Positions 1 through 9,123 of a stretch of DNA of 64,000 nucleotides are shown one piece after another. The notes beneath the pieces were generated by a model that was not told the origin of the DNA, did no database searches, and saw nothing but the letters and a program-made list of their open reading frames with translations. The stretch is from contig KZ111151.1 of the NCBI GenBank assembly GCA_002077045.2, positions 1,102,437-1,166,436 on the forward strand, read 5' to 3'. Every line of letters starts with the position of its first letter. Within the stretch, counting starts at the first letter, position 1. The DNA comes from Rachicladosporium sp. CCFEE 5018 (taxonomy: Eukaryota > Ascomycota > Dothideomycetes > Cladosporiales > Cladosporiaceae). Position numbers and translations under genes: made by a program.

Positions 1-836
1 CTTCCGTTGACTTAGACACAGATCGCGTTCGCTGCAGCCTCAAATCCTCGTGATGAACATTGCCCTCGTACTGATACCCCTGGTGGTACTGGTACTTCCC
101 ACCCAGCCTCCCCTGTTGTTCCCGTTTCTTCACCTGCCCTTTCTGATGTTTCTCTCCACCCAGGGAAGCCTGAAACGCCCGACCCTTCTCCTCGCAGCCC
201 AGCACGTCCTCCAGCTCCTCCAACTGGAACCCATTGCCCCTCCCCTTGTACTCGCCCTTGACCATATCCAGATGCGGCACCTTCAAAACCGCACTCTTGA
301 ACTTGCCACTTGCCACGACCGGTCGACGCGGCGCTGCAGATGCGGTTGACGTAGCTGGCGAGCGCAGCGTCTCGTAGTCGCGCTTTCCGTTTATCAGCAC
401 GCGGTAGTTTGAAGCACGGTTTTTCGCGGGAGAAGATGCTGGAGGCCAGCTTGGAAGACGCAGAGAGGGCGGAGTGGATGGCCATCATCTCGGAGTGCAT
501 GGTGAGGGGCTCGTTGGCGCGGTGGCCGGCGCCGTTGGAGGTGGACTCGAATGCGTGGAAAGTCTGCTGCTGAGACTGCGAGCGCGGCTTCTTTTTCTCT
601 TCTCTCTCCTTACGCTTCTTCAGCTTGTCCTTCAGCTCCTGCATAGCCGCACTGGACAGAACACTGCCTGCGACGCGGCCGTGCTTCAGAGCGCCGCCAT
701 CGAAGCCGGAGCGGTAGTCGTTGTAGCCCTGACCGATAACCTTGCCGCCTCGCACGATGACGCAGCCATGGCGGTAGTGGAGCGGCGACTTGGCGGCCTG
801 CTCGAGGGAACTCGTGAGGTAGTTGTCGGTCTTCAT
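1..836 (-). CDS. CMP/dCMP-type (cytidine) deaminase family protein, copy A, 3' part missing
   Basis: The start codon is the complement of 834-836. Residues 1-40 form the deaminase N-terminal strand region, with a HYRHGCVIVRGGKVIGQGYND-like core. The zinc ligand and proton-shuttle motif HSEMMAIHSAL (His-x-Glu) follows at about residues 113-123. The partner P-C-x-x-C motif lies in the missing 3' exon and is seen only in copy B (near 47460). The sequence is cut by the window start. From about 12 to 430 two minus-strand frames are both open; the frame continuous with the start ends at 12, and the other continues past base 1. No GT-AG intron of normal size joins them unambiguously, so the protein is uncertain after roughly residue 130. 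The zinc-dependent deaminase fold is clear; the substrate is not. Confidence 0.75.
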
Positions 837-2433
837 CTTGATTGCTTTGGGGTGAATTGGGATTGTGTGGTGACGAGATGACTTTTTCTGGTAGCTGGGA
901 ACGTTGATGTTGAGATCTGGACGGAAGAGTATGTGAGATGAGCTTAGCCTGTCAGTTGGGTGGGTTGTTTGGTTGAGAAGTCAAGTCGTTGTAGTTCTGG
1001 TTCTGAGAGTGAGTGGGCTGTACTGATATGACTGTGGTCAAGAAAGATATCTGATTGGCTGCCAGATTCCACGCGCTAGTCGCGGGCTCCTTCAAGTGTC
1101 CTCAAAGTCGCAGTGAAGCCTCTACAGTACTTTCTCGGGACAGAACCTCATGATCACATCTGCTTGACGCACCCTGCCGCTATGCATGTGCATGGTCTTA
1201 CAGTAAGTCGACCTGGCGCAGGAGTATGCTGTACGAGACGCTTGGTCGCCGGTTGGACGCTTTTCGAGTCTACCTGATCATCTCGAAGCACCGAGTCTTG
1301 TGCATACATGTACGGATCGGTCTTCCAACCTGTGTATTGCCACGATGAATGGTCAGCTGCAAGGCAGGTCTTACACCTCGATTCAATAGCGACTGCCCAA
1401 ACGATAGACTCCGGAGGATATATATGCGTTGTGCGACAGGGCATTTGGCGATGCGAACGAAGGTGCACGAGCGATGGTTCCGAGCATGCCAAACACGCTA
1501 TTGTTTTGCTGACTGAGCCGCGCACAACCACTCGCGGTACTCTGGTGGCGGTCGCAGAGAGGAACAGGCGGCAAGGCATCGAAGTCTTTTTACTAAAGAG
1601 GGTATCACGGTCGATACACAGATCATAGTCAGACTCAATCACTTGACCTACAGCTGCAGCATGTAGGCTGCGTGTATGCTCGACATGTCCGTTGTACTGG
1701 GTCGGTTGGTTCGGTGCGAACAGTCAGCCAATCAGCTCTATCACCCACGAGGATGCAACCTGGGCGGGTTGACAGTGACCGCAACGACGAGCGTTGCAAC
1801 GGAGCATTGGACGATCTTGCATCGAAGGCACATATCTTGAAACACGAAGTGGTCGAGGCGAAGCGCTGGATGTTTCGCAGCACGTACCTGCATTAGCCGC
1901 TCGTGCAAGCGAGTCGAAAGTCTTGGAAGACAAAGGTCTCTGCGCAGCTGCATGCAAATCTCGCAGACGTGGACCGCGACTTTTGTCACACGAGGGAGAC
2001 TACACCGCAATTATCGCCATCTCCCCTGAGAGAAGCTTCCGACTGACTCTCGGACGACAACACACTTGCGGACCTGAAACGAGACCACGACCAAAGACTG
2101 ACTTGCATTCCTATTTGGAGTGCACGCCAGGTCCATGATGACAACCGACTGGTCAACCCAACCCGCTTCGTTCTGACCAAGTTCAGCGCCGTGAAACACA
2201 GGCAAGACCTGGTAGGTATATCTCACTACATGTCTTGATCGAGGTATGCCCGCGCTCTCTGTCTCCATCATCTTCTCTGTACATCTCTCGTAGTCGGACT
2301 GGTCCTTCTCGTTCTTTTCGTTCTCTGAAGACAGGGTCACTCGCTTCCCCTGCTGTATTAGCATTCTCGTCGATCATCTCATTCGTTCAGCTAGCTGTAG
2401 ACGGACGGATTCTGCCTCTGCTCTCCACTCAAG
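837..2433. other. Long intergenic region between deaminase and CFEM gene, copy A
   Basis: This is 1.6 kb between divergently transcribed genes, so it should hold both promoters. Short open frames occur on both strands, but they are not preserved in frame between the two copies or lack protein-like composition, so no gene is called. Two CCAAT-type octamers are visible: GATTGGCT at 1053-1060 and AGCCAATC at 1726-1733. Both also occur in copy B, at about 49093 and 49758. The 3' part (about 1660-2430) is pyrimidine-rich close to the CFEM start and is probably its promoter and leader. Confidence 0.6.
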
Positions 2434-4407
2434 ATGCATTACAACTCGGCAGTAATCCTCGCTGCGGGCCTGGCTGCCCAGCGTGTCGCAGCTACGGGCT
2501 GGCAGCTCGATGCGAGCAGATACTCAAACCCAGCCAACACCGACAACCAGTGCTCTACACCTCAGTCAAGCGGGTACGATTGGTCGAGCCTTAACACCGG
2601 AGCGTTCGACTCTTACGGCAGCAACAAGTTCTCCGGCTTCACTTGTGGTGATTCACCGAACAAGAGAGACGTTTTGAGCAAACGCACTTTCCAGTCAAAG
2701 TGCATTTCCGGGCAACTCAACCAGAAGCCGTCCATCTCATGCGAGGATCAGTCCCAGATGTCTATCGACACTTACCAGATTTCCTCGAACTATGATACTG
2801 ATGTGGAGTGCCACTACGGGATGCCTGACGGGAGCACCTGCAAGACGACCCACACATGCCAATCTGGCGGCAACATCATTAAGAACGACCAGTGCGGTGG
2901 TGCTACCAACGTCACATTCCATCCCAAGGGTGGCGACTCTGGCGAGAAGAATGGCGAGTCGTGCTCTATCGGCATCCACTCGTTTGGCTTCAACTGCGAG
3001 ACTGCGTCCAGCACGGTTCCAGCTTACAGCACTGCGACTGTTGCAACCACGTCAGCGACTTCCGCAGAGGTAACCACTACCAGTGTCAGCGAGACATCGA
3101 TCTTGAGCTCCACAATCACTGTTGCCACGACTTCGGCCTCAAGCACCGAGGTGACGGCTAGCACGGAAACCTCACCAGTCACGACAAGCGCCGAGACCAC
3201 TCCCGTCACTTCAAGCACACCAACTCTTACGATCCCGGCATACTCGACCTACGCTAACAGCAGCACTACTGAGACCACATCAACAGAGAGCAGCGTCAGC
3301 CCAGAGACGACGTCAACATTTTCCTCGACGGAGGGCATCGTCGTCTCTACTTACGGCACATCCACCCCTACCTCCTCGATCGCATCTCCAGTGACCAACA
3401 GCTCCAGCTCCGTCATCCCTGCCACCCCCACCTCTACTCCCAGCTGTCCAGACCTCCTGCCCAAGTGCCTGAACACCTGGATCTGGCAAACCGGCTGCAC
3501 GGACAATTCGGACTACACGTGCTACTGCAAAAACAGCGGCTTCATCAGCAATGTCATGGGTTGCATCGAGTCTTGGTCTGGCGCTGACAGCGAGACGCAA
3601 GCAGCTGCCTCTTACTTGCAGGGCATCTGCGCGCCGTATGTGCCCGAGAACCCGGCGATCATTACGGCTTGCCCGTCGAGTGTCACGCCAACGGGCTTGC
3701 CTGCCTCGACATACCCGCCTCCAAGCTCCGAGGCCTCGCCTGTCACTACGTCAGCAGCCGTGGAGACCAGCAGCGCCGCCGAGACGACATCCTCCGCCGC
3801 GCCCCCAGCCTACGCCCCCGGCACCTCCAGTACAGAAGTCAGCCCCATCACCGCCACGACCCCAATGGCCCCGACAGACACCTGCACCACCTCCACCACT
3901 CCCACCGCCTCCGCCGCCACAGACACAACCAGCACCACAACTCTCATCACTACCCTAACCTACAGCTCCACCATAACAATCCCCTGCACCTACACCACCG
4001 GCGAATCCCTCGGCTTCACGATCCCCTCCTCCTCGACTACCACCCTTCTCCAAACCACCATCACGGTCCCGCAGGTGCAGTTCATTACTTCGACTGTCAC
4101 TGTCCCCGGCGCGACGACGACTATGAGCGTTGGCTTGGCGGCGGGGAGTCCGAGCGCGGCGCCGGCTTATACGACGACTATGGCAACGACAACAGCTGCT
4201 GAGACTGCGGCGCCGGTGCAGGGAACTACGACGAGCACGGCTGTTGTCATCAGTTATCCGACGAGTGGGTTTGGGACTAGTGTTGCGGCGGCGCAGCCGA
4301 GCGCGAGTTCGTCGCCGATCGTGCCTTACACCGGCGGGGCGCAGGGCGTGCGGACTGGGGTCATCGGCGGTGCTGTGGCTGCTGTTGCAGCGCTGTTGCT
4401 TTGCTAG
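2434..4407 (+). CDS. Secreted CFEM-domain, Ser/Thr-rich GPI-anchored cell-wall protein, copy A
   Basis: This is a 657-residue single-exon protein. Residues 1-20 are a signal peptide. Residues about 21-190 form a Cys-containing N-terminal domain with a KRDVLSKR stretch, a possible Kex2-type processing site. A Ser/Thr-rich stalk covers about 195-335. A CFEM domain lies at 338-413 with all eight cysteines, including C338 and C413, and with Asp360 in the N-S-D-Y-T-C motif where CFEM proteins ligate haem iron. A second Ser/Thr-rich stalk follows. The C-terminus is a short hydrophobic tail ending ALLLC, as expected for a GPI signal. CFEM proteins act at the fungal surface in haem/iron uptake, adhesion or effector roles. 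Placing the CFEM domain between two stalks, rather than next to the signal peptide, is less usual. The start ATG is the first after the pyrimidine-rich leader and begins the signal peptide. Confidence 0.9.
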   Translation: MHYNSAVILAAGLAAQRVAATGWQLDASRYSNPANTDNQCSTPQSSGYDWSSLNTGAFDSYGSNKFSGFTCGDSPNKRDVLSKRTFQSKCISGQLNQKPSISCEDQSQMSIDTYQISSNYDTDVECHYGMPDGSTCKTTHTCQSGGNIIKNDQCGGATNVTFHPKGGDSGEKNGESCSIGIHSFGFNCETASSTVPAYSTATVATTSATSAEVTTTSVSETSILSSTITVATTSASSTEVTASTETSPVTTSAETTPVTSSTPTLTIPAYSTYANSSTTETTSTESSVSPETTSTFSSTEGIVVSTYGTSTPTSSIASPVTNSSSSVIPATPTSTPSCPDLLPKCLNTWIWQTGCTDNSDYTCYCKNSGFISNVMGCIESWSGADSETQAAASYLQGICAPYVPENPAIITACPSSVTPTGLPASTYPPPSSEASPVTTSAAVETSSAAETTSSAAPPAYAPGTSSTEVSPITATTPMAPTDTCTTSTTPTASAATDTTSTTTLITTLTYSSTITIPCTYTTGESLGFTIPSSSTTTLLQTTITVPQVQFITSTVTVPGATTTMSVGLAAGSPSAAPAYTTTMATTTAAETAAPVQGTTTSTAVVISYPTSGFGTSVAAAQPSASSSPIVPYTGGAQGVRTGVIGGAVAAVAALLLC

Positions 4408-4808
4408 GGATGAGGAGAGTGAATGTGTAATGATGAAGCGGTGCGGGCTGGGACTGGGCTGCGGGACGAGTTTGCTTGGTAACACTGTCTGGTTCATGTA
4501 TGTATGTGTACAGCTGCCTTGACGGCACTGTTCTACATTTACACTTTAACGTGATGTGACGCCTTCCAGCGCTTGCGAGCATCTCGATGGATCCTTCGCT
4601 TCATAGCGTGATGCTTTGTCGACATTGAATGCTTACGCCTCGTTCTGGTGAGCGGGCAAATCTCTCCTCTACCCGACACAGTTATCCCAGACTCTCTATT
4701 CGAGCGATGCCTGTGCACGAGAGGCTTGTAGCGAAGTAGGAGTTTCGCTCATCTTGCTTCACAGCGCATCATCGTTTAGCGCTTCCCTACAAGGATGCTG
4801 CCACATCC
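4408..4808. other. Convergent intergenic region, CFEM gene and bL9m, copy A
   Basis: This is 400 bp between two 3' ends. It holds the 3' untranslated regions only. It includes TATGTATGTGTAC-type T/G-rich sequence at about 4497-4510, compatible with fungal 3'-end formation. No gene or repeat is seen. Confidence 0.5.
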
Positions 4809-5773
4809 TCACACCTCCTGAGCATTGACCCTTACGTGCCTCTTCACGCCCTCCTCACTCCCCCTAACCCTAATCTCCACCGTAAAATCCCCCACATGCT
4901 TCACCACCCTCCCCGCCTCCTCAACCCCGACAACCTCCGGCCCAGCAACAAACCTCACATCCTCCTCCGCCAGTCCCACCCTCGCACTCTCATCATTAGT
5001 CGCAAGAGCGGCTTTCACAGCATCCAGCACATTCTGCGTGCTCACGCTGCCGTAGATGGCTTGTGCTGCGGCGGGCTTGACGGGTTTGGAAGCTTCCTCT
5101 GCCTGCGCGCGGGCGGCGAAGAGCTCGGCTGCTATGCCTGTGCCGAGTGAAGAGGTGGGGCGTTTGGGAGCTGGGGGTTCGGGTTCAGCGGGTATGGGCT
5201 GGCGGTAGAAGTCTAGGCGTTGCGGGACGAAGATTTCGATGAGCTGCATGCTGCGCTCTGGACTGAGGCGTTCGAGTTCGGGGGCGCGACGGATGAAGGG
5301 TTGGGCCGGGGTTGGTGTACCTAATGTGGAGGCGGGGGATTGGGCAGAGCCTGGGGTCGGGATGGGCAGGTCTTCCTCAGCGCCGTACTGGAAGTCTCGC
5401 TCGAAGGTTGTGTTCTTTAGGCGGAGGGTTCGCTGTTCGGGGAGGGTCATGTATTCGGCTATGCGGCGGGGGAACCATTCGTTGCGCATGCGGCCGAAGG
5501 AGACGGGGACTATGGCGCCTGTGGATGTTATCAGCTGTCTGTCATGCAATGGTCACGGGTGAAGACTGTACCTTTCCTCCCGAAGCTCTTCACACCCTTG
5601 AGCAGCCTCACGGGCACTGTCGTTGCGACGACTGCCTTTTTCTTCGACGATCTCCTAACCTGCTGCCCAATGCCTGTGTTTGCGATGGAGAGGTCGTCAA
5701 GGGCGGCGAAGGCATAGCTGCGGATGCACGCTGAGCATTGCGGTATCGTCCTGGATCGAAGTGGGAGAGACAT
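4809..5773 (-). CDS. MRPL50: Mitochondrial large-subunit ribosomal protein bL9m, copy A
   Basis: Two exons, complement of 4809..5518 and 5572..5773, give 303 residues. The intron (5519-5571, 53 nt) begins GTACAG, has a CTGATAA branch region and ends CACAG. Splicing restores the L9 N-terminal signature: VRLLKGVKSFGRKG followed by AIVPVSFGRMRNEWFPRRIA, matching the bacterial L9 pattern of a basic Lys/Gly loop then an Arg-Asn. The first 45 or so residues are rich in Ser and Arg with few acids and look like a mitochondrial presequence. The C-terminal half is longer and more Pro/Ala-rich than in bacteria. The protein belongs to the mitoribosome 54S subunit near the L1 stalk. The symbol follows the yeast bL9m gene. 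Confidence 0.85.
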
Positions 5774-6091
5774 AGTCTTGATGTGTGTCTAGTTGGTCAA
5801 TATATTTCACGTCCAGCCCATGTCATATCTCATCGGGGCCTCGGTGAAGGTGCACGCGAGTCATCAATGCGACATCGAATGCGATGCCAATGGACTGTCC
5901 CACCTTTAGCCGAGCACTTTAATGATGCGCAGCGCCTGGGCATGACATAGCCCATCAGTGTTGGAGCAATCCCAGCATAGCATACAGCAAACCACTGTAG
6001 CATCATGGCGCAGCCCCCCGTCGGTCACCGCACGAGCAGCGCTGGCTGAAGCGACCCTACACCACCCAAGCCCGACCAGCATCTCACAGCA
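5774..6091. promoter_or_regulatory. Bidirectional promoter region, bL9m and USP genes, copy A
   Basis: This is 318 bp between divergent start codons. Bases 5870-5950 are almost identical in copy B (about 53900-53985), while the bL9m-proximal half is more divergent. That suggests a conserved core regulatory block near the middle. No recognisable TATA box was assigned. Confidence 0.45.
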
Positions 6092-8011
6092 ATGCCCGAA
6101 CGACCTCTCACAGTCGCCGCCTACGCCGCCGGCGCATCCCTGGCAGCAGCGACACTCGTCTACGTCTTCGGCCCAACCTACTTCTTCGATGATGAGGCTG
6201 CCAACAGCTCGCGCAGTGGGCGTAAGAAAGGCGTCGTCGGACTGTCCAATCCGGCAAACGACTGCTTCATCAACTCTGTCCTGCAATCGCTCGCTGGGTT
6301 GCCAGAGTTGCGGCTATACCTGATCAGGGAAATGCACTGGCGACAGCTGGATGGCGCAGCGCTATACGAGGATCTGACGGCCGCGCTCGAGGAGGGAAAG
6401 AAGAAGGATGGGGTGCAAGTGCCGGAGTGGAAACTGCTGGGCTTGCAGCGGGGGTTGATTACAGCGGGGCTGAAAGATGTGCTGGATGCGTTGAATGAGC
6501 GGCCGATTTACAAAAAGACCATCTCGGCGCAGAGCTTTGTGAGGGTGGTGGAGGAGGCTTTCCGGACGAGAGTCAGCAGGTATCAGCAGGATGCGCAGGA
6601 GTTCTTGCAGATTGTCACCGAGAGGCTGGCGGACGAGCATAGTGCGGGACGGCGAGTGAGGATGAGGAAGAAGGCTAGGCGGAGAAATGAAGGTCTAGAG
6701 GCAGGGCAGGTGCAGGCGAGCGTGGAGAATCAGTCAACGGCAGGCACACTGGAGGCTTCTGAGGAGACGATCAAGGCGCCGAAACTCCAGATCTCGGTGA
6801 ACGGACCCAGGGATTCGGCGCACGACTCGCCCACCGAAGCGAACTCGACAATCGAATCCGAATCCGATCGCGTAGACTCCGGCGCCGACATCCCAGAAAA
6901 GGATCTGGACACCGAGCCCGTCGTCTTCCCTTTGGAAGGCAAACTCGAATCGCAAGTCGAATGCACGCATTGCCACTTCAAGCCCAAGCCTTCTGTCTCC
7001 TCCTTCGTGACGCTGACCTTGAATGTCCCGAACGAGAAGACCTCCACAAGCCTGAACGATTGCTTCGATGGTATGCTCAAGGTGGAGCATATAGATGACT
7101 ATAGCTGCGATCGCTGTCGGCTGGAATACGCTCTGCAGCTCAATGCGCGGCAGCTGAATCGCCAGCCTTCAGCCTCTGAGCGTACCAGGCTAGAGGAGGA
7201 GAGACGCGTGCTCGAACACACCATAGCAACAGATCCAGAGTCCCCGCCCAAGGACCTCAAGCTGCCAGACTCGACCACAACGCCCAAACGCCGCATAACA
7301 CGACACACGCGCATCGCCTCCTTCCCGCGCGTGCTCGCAATCCATCTGAGCCGCTCAGTCTGGGATCGGCAAATGAATTCGTCGAAGAACATCTCCAAGG
7401 TCGCTTTTCCGGAGACGCTACCTTTGGGTGGTCTACTAGACCGCAAGACTTACCGCCTCATGTCAGTCGTAACGCACAAGGGCGGGCATAACAGCGGCCA
7501 CTACGAGACGTTCCGACGGCAGTGGCTGAGTCCACCATACTCCACGCCTACCAACATGGGCAAAGGCGGGATCTACAGCATCCAAGGCAGTCCCGCAGCC
7601 AGTCCGAGAATCTCTGCTGCGCCTAGTCCTCGACTATCGGCCAACGCCACATCTCCTACGAGTCTCGAACAGACTTCCACAAACATCACTTCTACGACAT
7701 CGTCACACTCCCTGCACCGTCTTTCACTGGACCCCTCGCGTCGCGGACCGCCACCGAGTATACCGTTAGACGCTATTCCTACCCCTGGCTTACCGGAGCC
7801 GCCCGCTGAGCGCGAGGCTGCGCGACCAGTCAGCAGACGAGAAAGCGTCGCTGCGAAGGCTCTTGGGCTGGGCAGGAAGCGGAAGGTGCAGCAGAGATGG
7901 TGGCGCATCAGTGACGACAAGATCAAGGAGAGCAAGACGAGCGATGTGCTCGGCATGCAAAGGGAGGTGTACTTGCTCTTCTACGAGCAGGTAGAGGAAG
8001 GTGCGGAGTAG
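6092..8011 (+). CDS. Membrane-anchored ubiquitin-specific protease (Ubp1/USP16-30 type), copy A
   Basis: This is a single-exon protein of 639 residues. Residues 7-32 (AAYAAGASLAAATLVYVFG) form one N-terminal transmembrane segment. The USP Cys box begins GVVGLSNPANDCFINSVLQS with catalytic Cys58. A Cys4 zinc motif is formed by C291-x2-C294 and C339-x2-C342. The His box is GGHNSGHYETF with His470, and a C-terminal WWRISDDKI block follows. A low-complexity Ser/Pro insert at about 490-590 separates the His box from the last catalytic-fold strand. A membrane-tethered USP of this size resembles yeast Ubp1 and metazoan USP30; ER or mitochondrial outer-membrane placement is inferred only. All catalytic residues are present, so it should be active. 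Confidence 0.9.
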   Translation: MPERPLTVAAYAAGASLAAATLVYVFGPTYFFDDEAANSSRSGRKKGVVGLSNPANDCFINSVLQSLAGLPELRLYLIREMHWRQLDGAALYEDLTAALEEGKKKDGVQVPEWKLLGLQRGLITAGLKDVLDALNERPIYKKTISAQSFVRVVEEAFRTRVSRYQQDAQEFLQIVTERLADEHSAGRRVRMRKKARRRNEGLEAGQVQASVENQSTAGTLEASEETIKAPKLQISVNGPRDSAHDSPTEANSTIESESDRVDSGADIPEKDLDTEPVVFPLEGKLESQVECTHCHFKPKPSVSSFVTLTLNVPNEKTSTSLNDCFDGMLKVEHIDDYSCDRCRLEYALQLNARQLNRQPSASERTRLEEERRVLEHTIATDPESPPKDLKLPDSTTTPKRRITRHTRIASFPRVLAIHLSRSVWDRQMNSSKNISKVAFPETLPLGGLLDRKTYRLMSVVTHKGGHNSGHYETFRRQWLSPPYSTPTNMGKGGIYSIQGSPAASPRISAAPSPRLSANATSPTSLEQTSTNITSTTSSHSLHRLSLDPSRRGPPPSIPLDAIPTPGLPEPPAEREAARPVSRRESVAAKALGLGRKRKVQQRWWRISDDKIKESKTSDVLGMQREVYLLFYEQVEEGAE

Positions 8012-8392
8012 GACTGTGAAGTGAAAAGGAGTGGGCAGCGGGACTCACACGATCATTCTGACTTTAGCGTGGCGTTCTGGCGTTCGACTGAGGCTCTGTC
8101 ATTTTGTAGATATTCGTAGTCGTCAAGCGACTCTATGGCAGTGGCAACCCGCCGCAGAATTTCTGCGCGGAACATTTCAATCCATACGCATTCACTCACC
8201 TCCATGTCCGTCGTCCTTGCGCCGCCCAGGCTGCTTCACGCAGTACCCTTCGGCCTGACAGACTCGCTTCCCGTAATCTCAACGCCCTCCCTCCACCGTC
8301 ATCACTCTACTCCACCCCACCCTGCCCCTGCCCTCCCCAGCCATAACCCCATTCCTCTCCCCACCCTCATTGAACTCGTCCCCTCAACCCTC
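8012..8392. other. Convergent intergenic region, USP and TMA7, copy A
   Basis: This holds the 3' ends of the two flanking genes. Bases 8270-8400 are a C/T-rich tract (CCCTCCCTCCACC type) immediately beyond the TMA7 stop. Nothing protein-like is seen in it. Confidence 0.5.
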
Positions 8393-8678
8393 TCATTTCT
8401 TCCCACTCTTCTTTATCCCCTGACTCCCCGTATTCAGCGGCCCTTTACTGCTGCCAGCCTTCTTCGCTAGTTCCTCCTTAGCTTTCTTGTCGGCTATTTG
8501 CTTGAGTTTGAAGGCTTTGTCTTCTTCGTCTTCTTCGCCTGCCGGCTTCTTTTTGGGCTTCTTGTTGTGGATTGGGTTCGTGCCGGCTGTGAGGGGGAGG
8601 AGGGGGTTAGTGGGGTGGTGGGGTGAGTGGGGAATGGGAAGGGGAGGGGGAAGACGGACTGCCGGCGCCGGAAGGCAT
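8393..8678 (-). CDS. TMA7: Translation machinery-associated protein TMA7, copy A
   Basis: Two exons, complement of 8393..8586 and 8660..8678, give 70 residues. The first exon is only 19 nt (MPSGAG plus one base). The intron (8587-8659, 73 nt) starts GTCCGT, has an ACTAACC branch site and ends CTCACAG. The protein is highly charged: a Lys-rich start, an EDEEDKAFK core, a KQIADKKAKEELAKKAG helix, and the C-terminal GPLNTGSQGIKKSGKK that is the hallmark of TMA7. The family has about 64 residues in yeast and associates with ribosomes. The start is chosen because the tiny exon gives the family's MxSG opening and is kept in copy B. Reading through the intron would give a Pro-rich unspliced protein, which is unlikely. 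Confidence 0.88.
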
Positions 8679-9123
8679 GGCGAGAAGGTAGGAGGGGGAT
8701 GAGAGGTTGGAGAAGATTGCGCTGGCCTGGAGAGGTTGTTCGTGGGAGAGGAGTGTTCACAGGCAGGCGGAGGAATATTCGAACGCATGTAACATTACTG
8801 GCGGACTTGCCTCATTCAGTGACCGTGATGAAAGCTGCGCAGTCAGTATCATACAATGCGCATTCATGAACTTCACTGTCGGAAACGCCAGCGCGTTCAC
8901 GTTGACAATATGTATCCCTTTACTTTACTCTTGTAGATTCATCGTCGCGTCACTGCATGTACCGCCTTGACATGCCCGGCATCAGTCGGAGGATCACAGT
9001 ACACTCACCCACTTTGCGCCGATGAGAGCCGCGCCGGCGCATTGCTCTCCACTGTCGACCACTACACCAATACTCCCGCCCTAGGCACAGCATTCCGATT
9101 CCTCCATCGCACACTCACCGACT
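8679..9123. promoter_or_regulatory. Divergent promoter region, TMA7 and cyclin, copy A
   Basis: This is 445 bp between divergent starts. The cyclin-proximal 150 bp (about 8965-9123) is nearly invariant between the copies, while the TMA7-proximal part has many substitutions and small indels. This stretch probably contains both promoters. Confidence 0.45.

Noticed and set aside
1154..1642. 162-codon open frame on the minus strand upstream of the CFEM gene
   Set aside because: Its frame is broken in copy B and its composition is not protein-like; treated as chance.
1794..2138. 114-codon open frame on the plus strand, also open in copy B
   Set aside because: Conservation only reflects overall DNA identity; no domain, and opposing overlapping frames are equally open.
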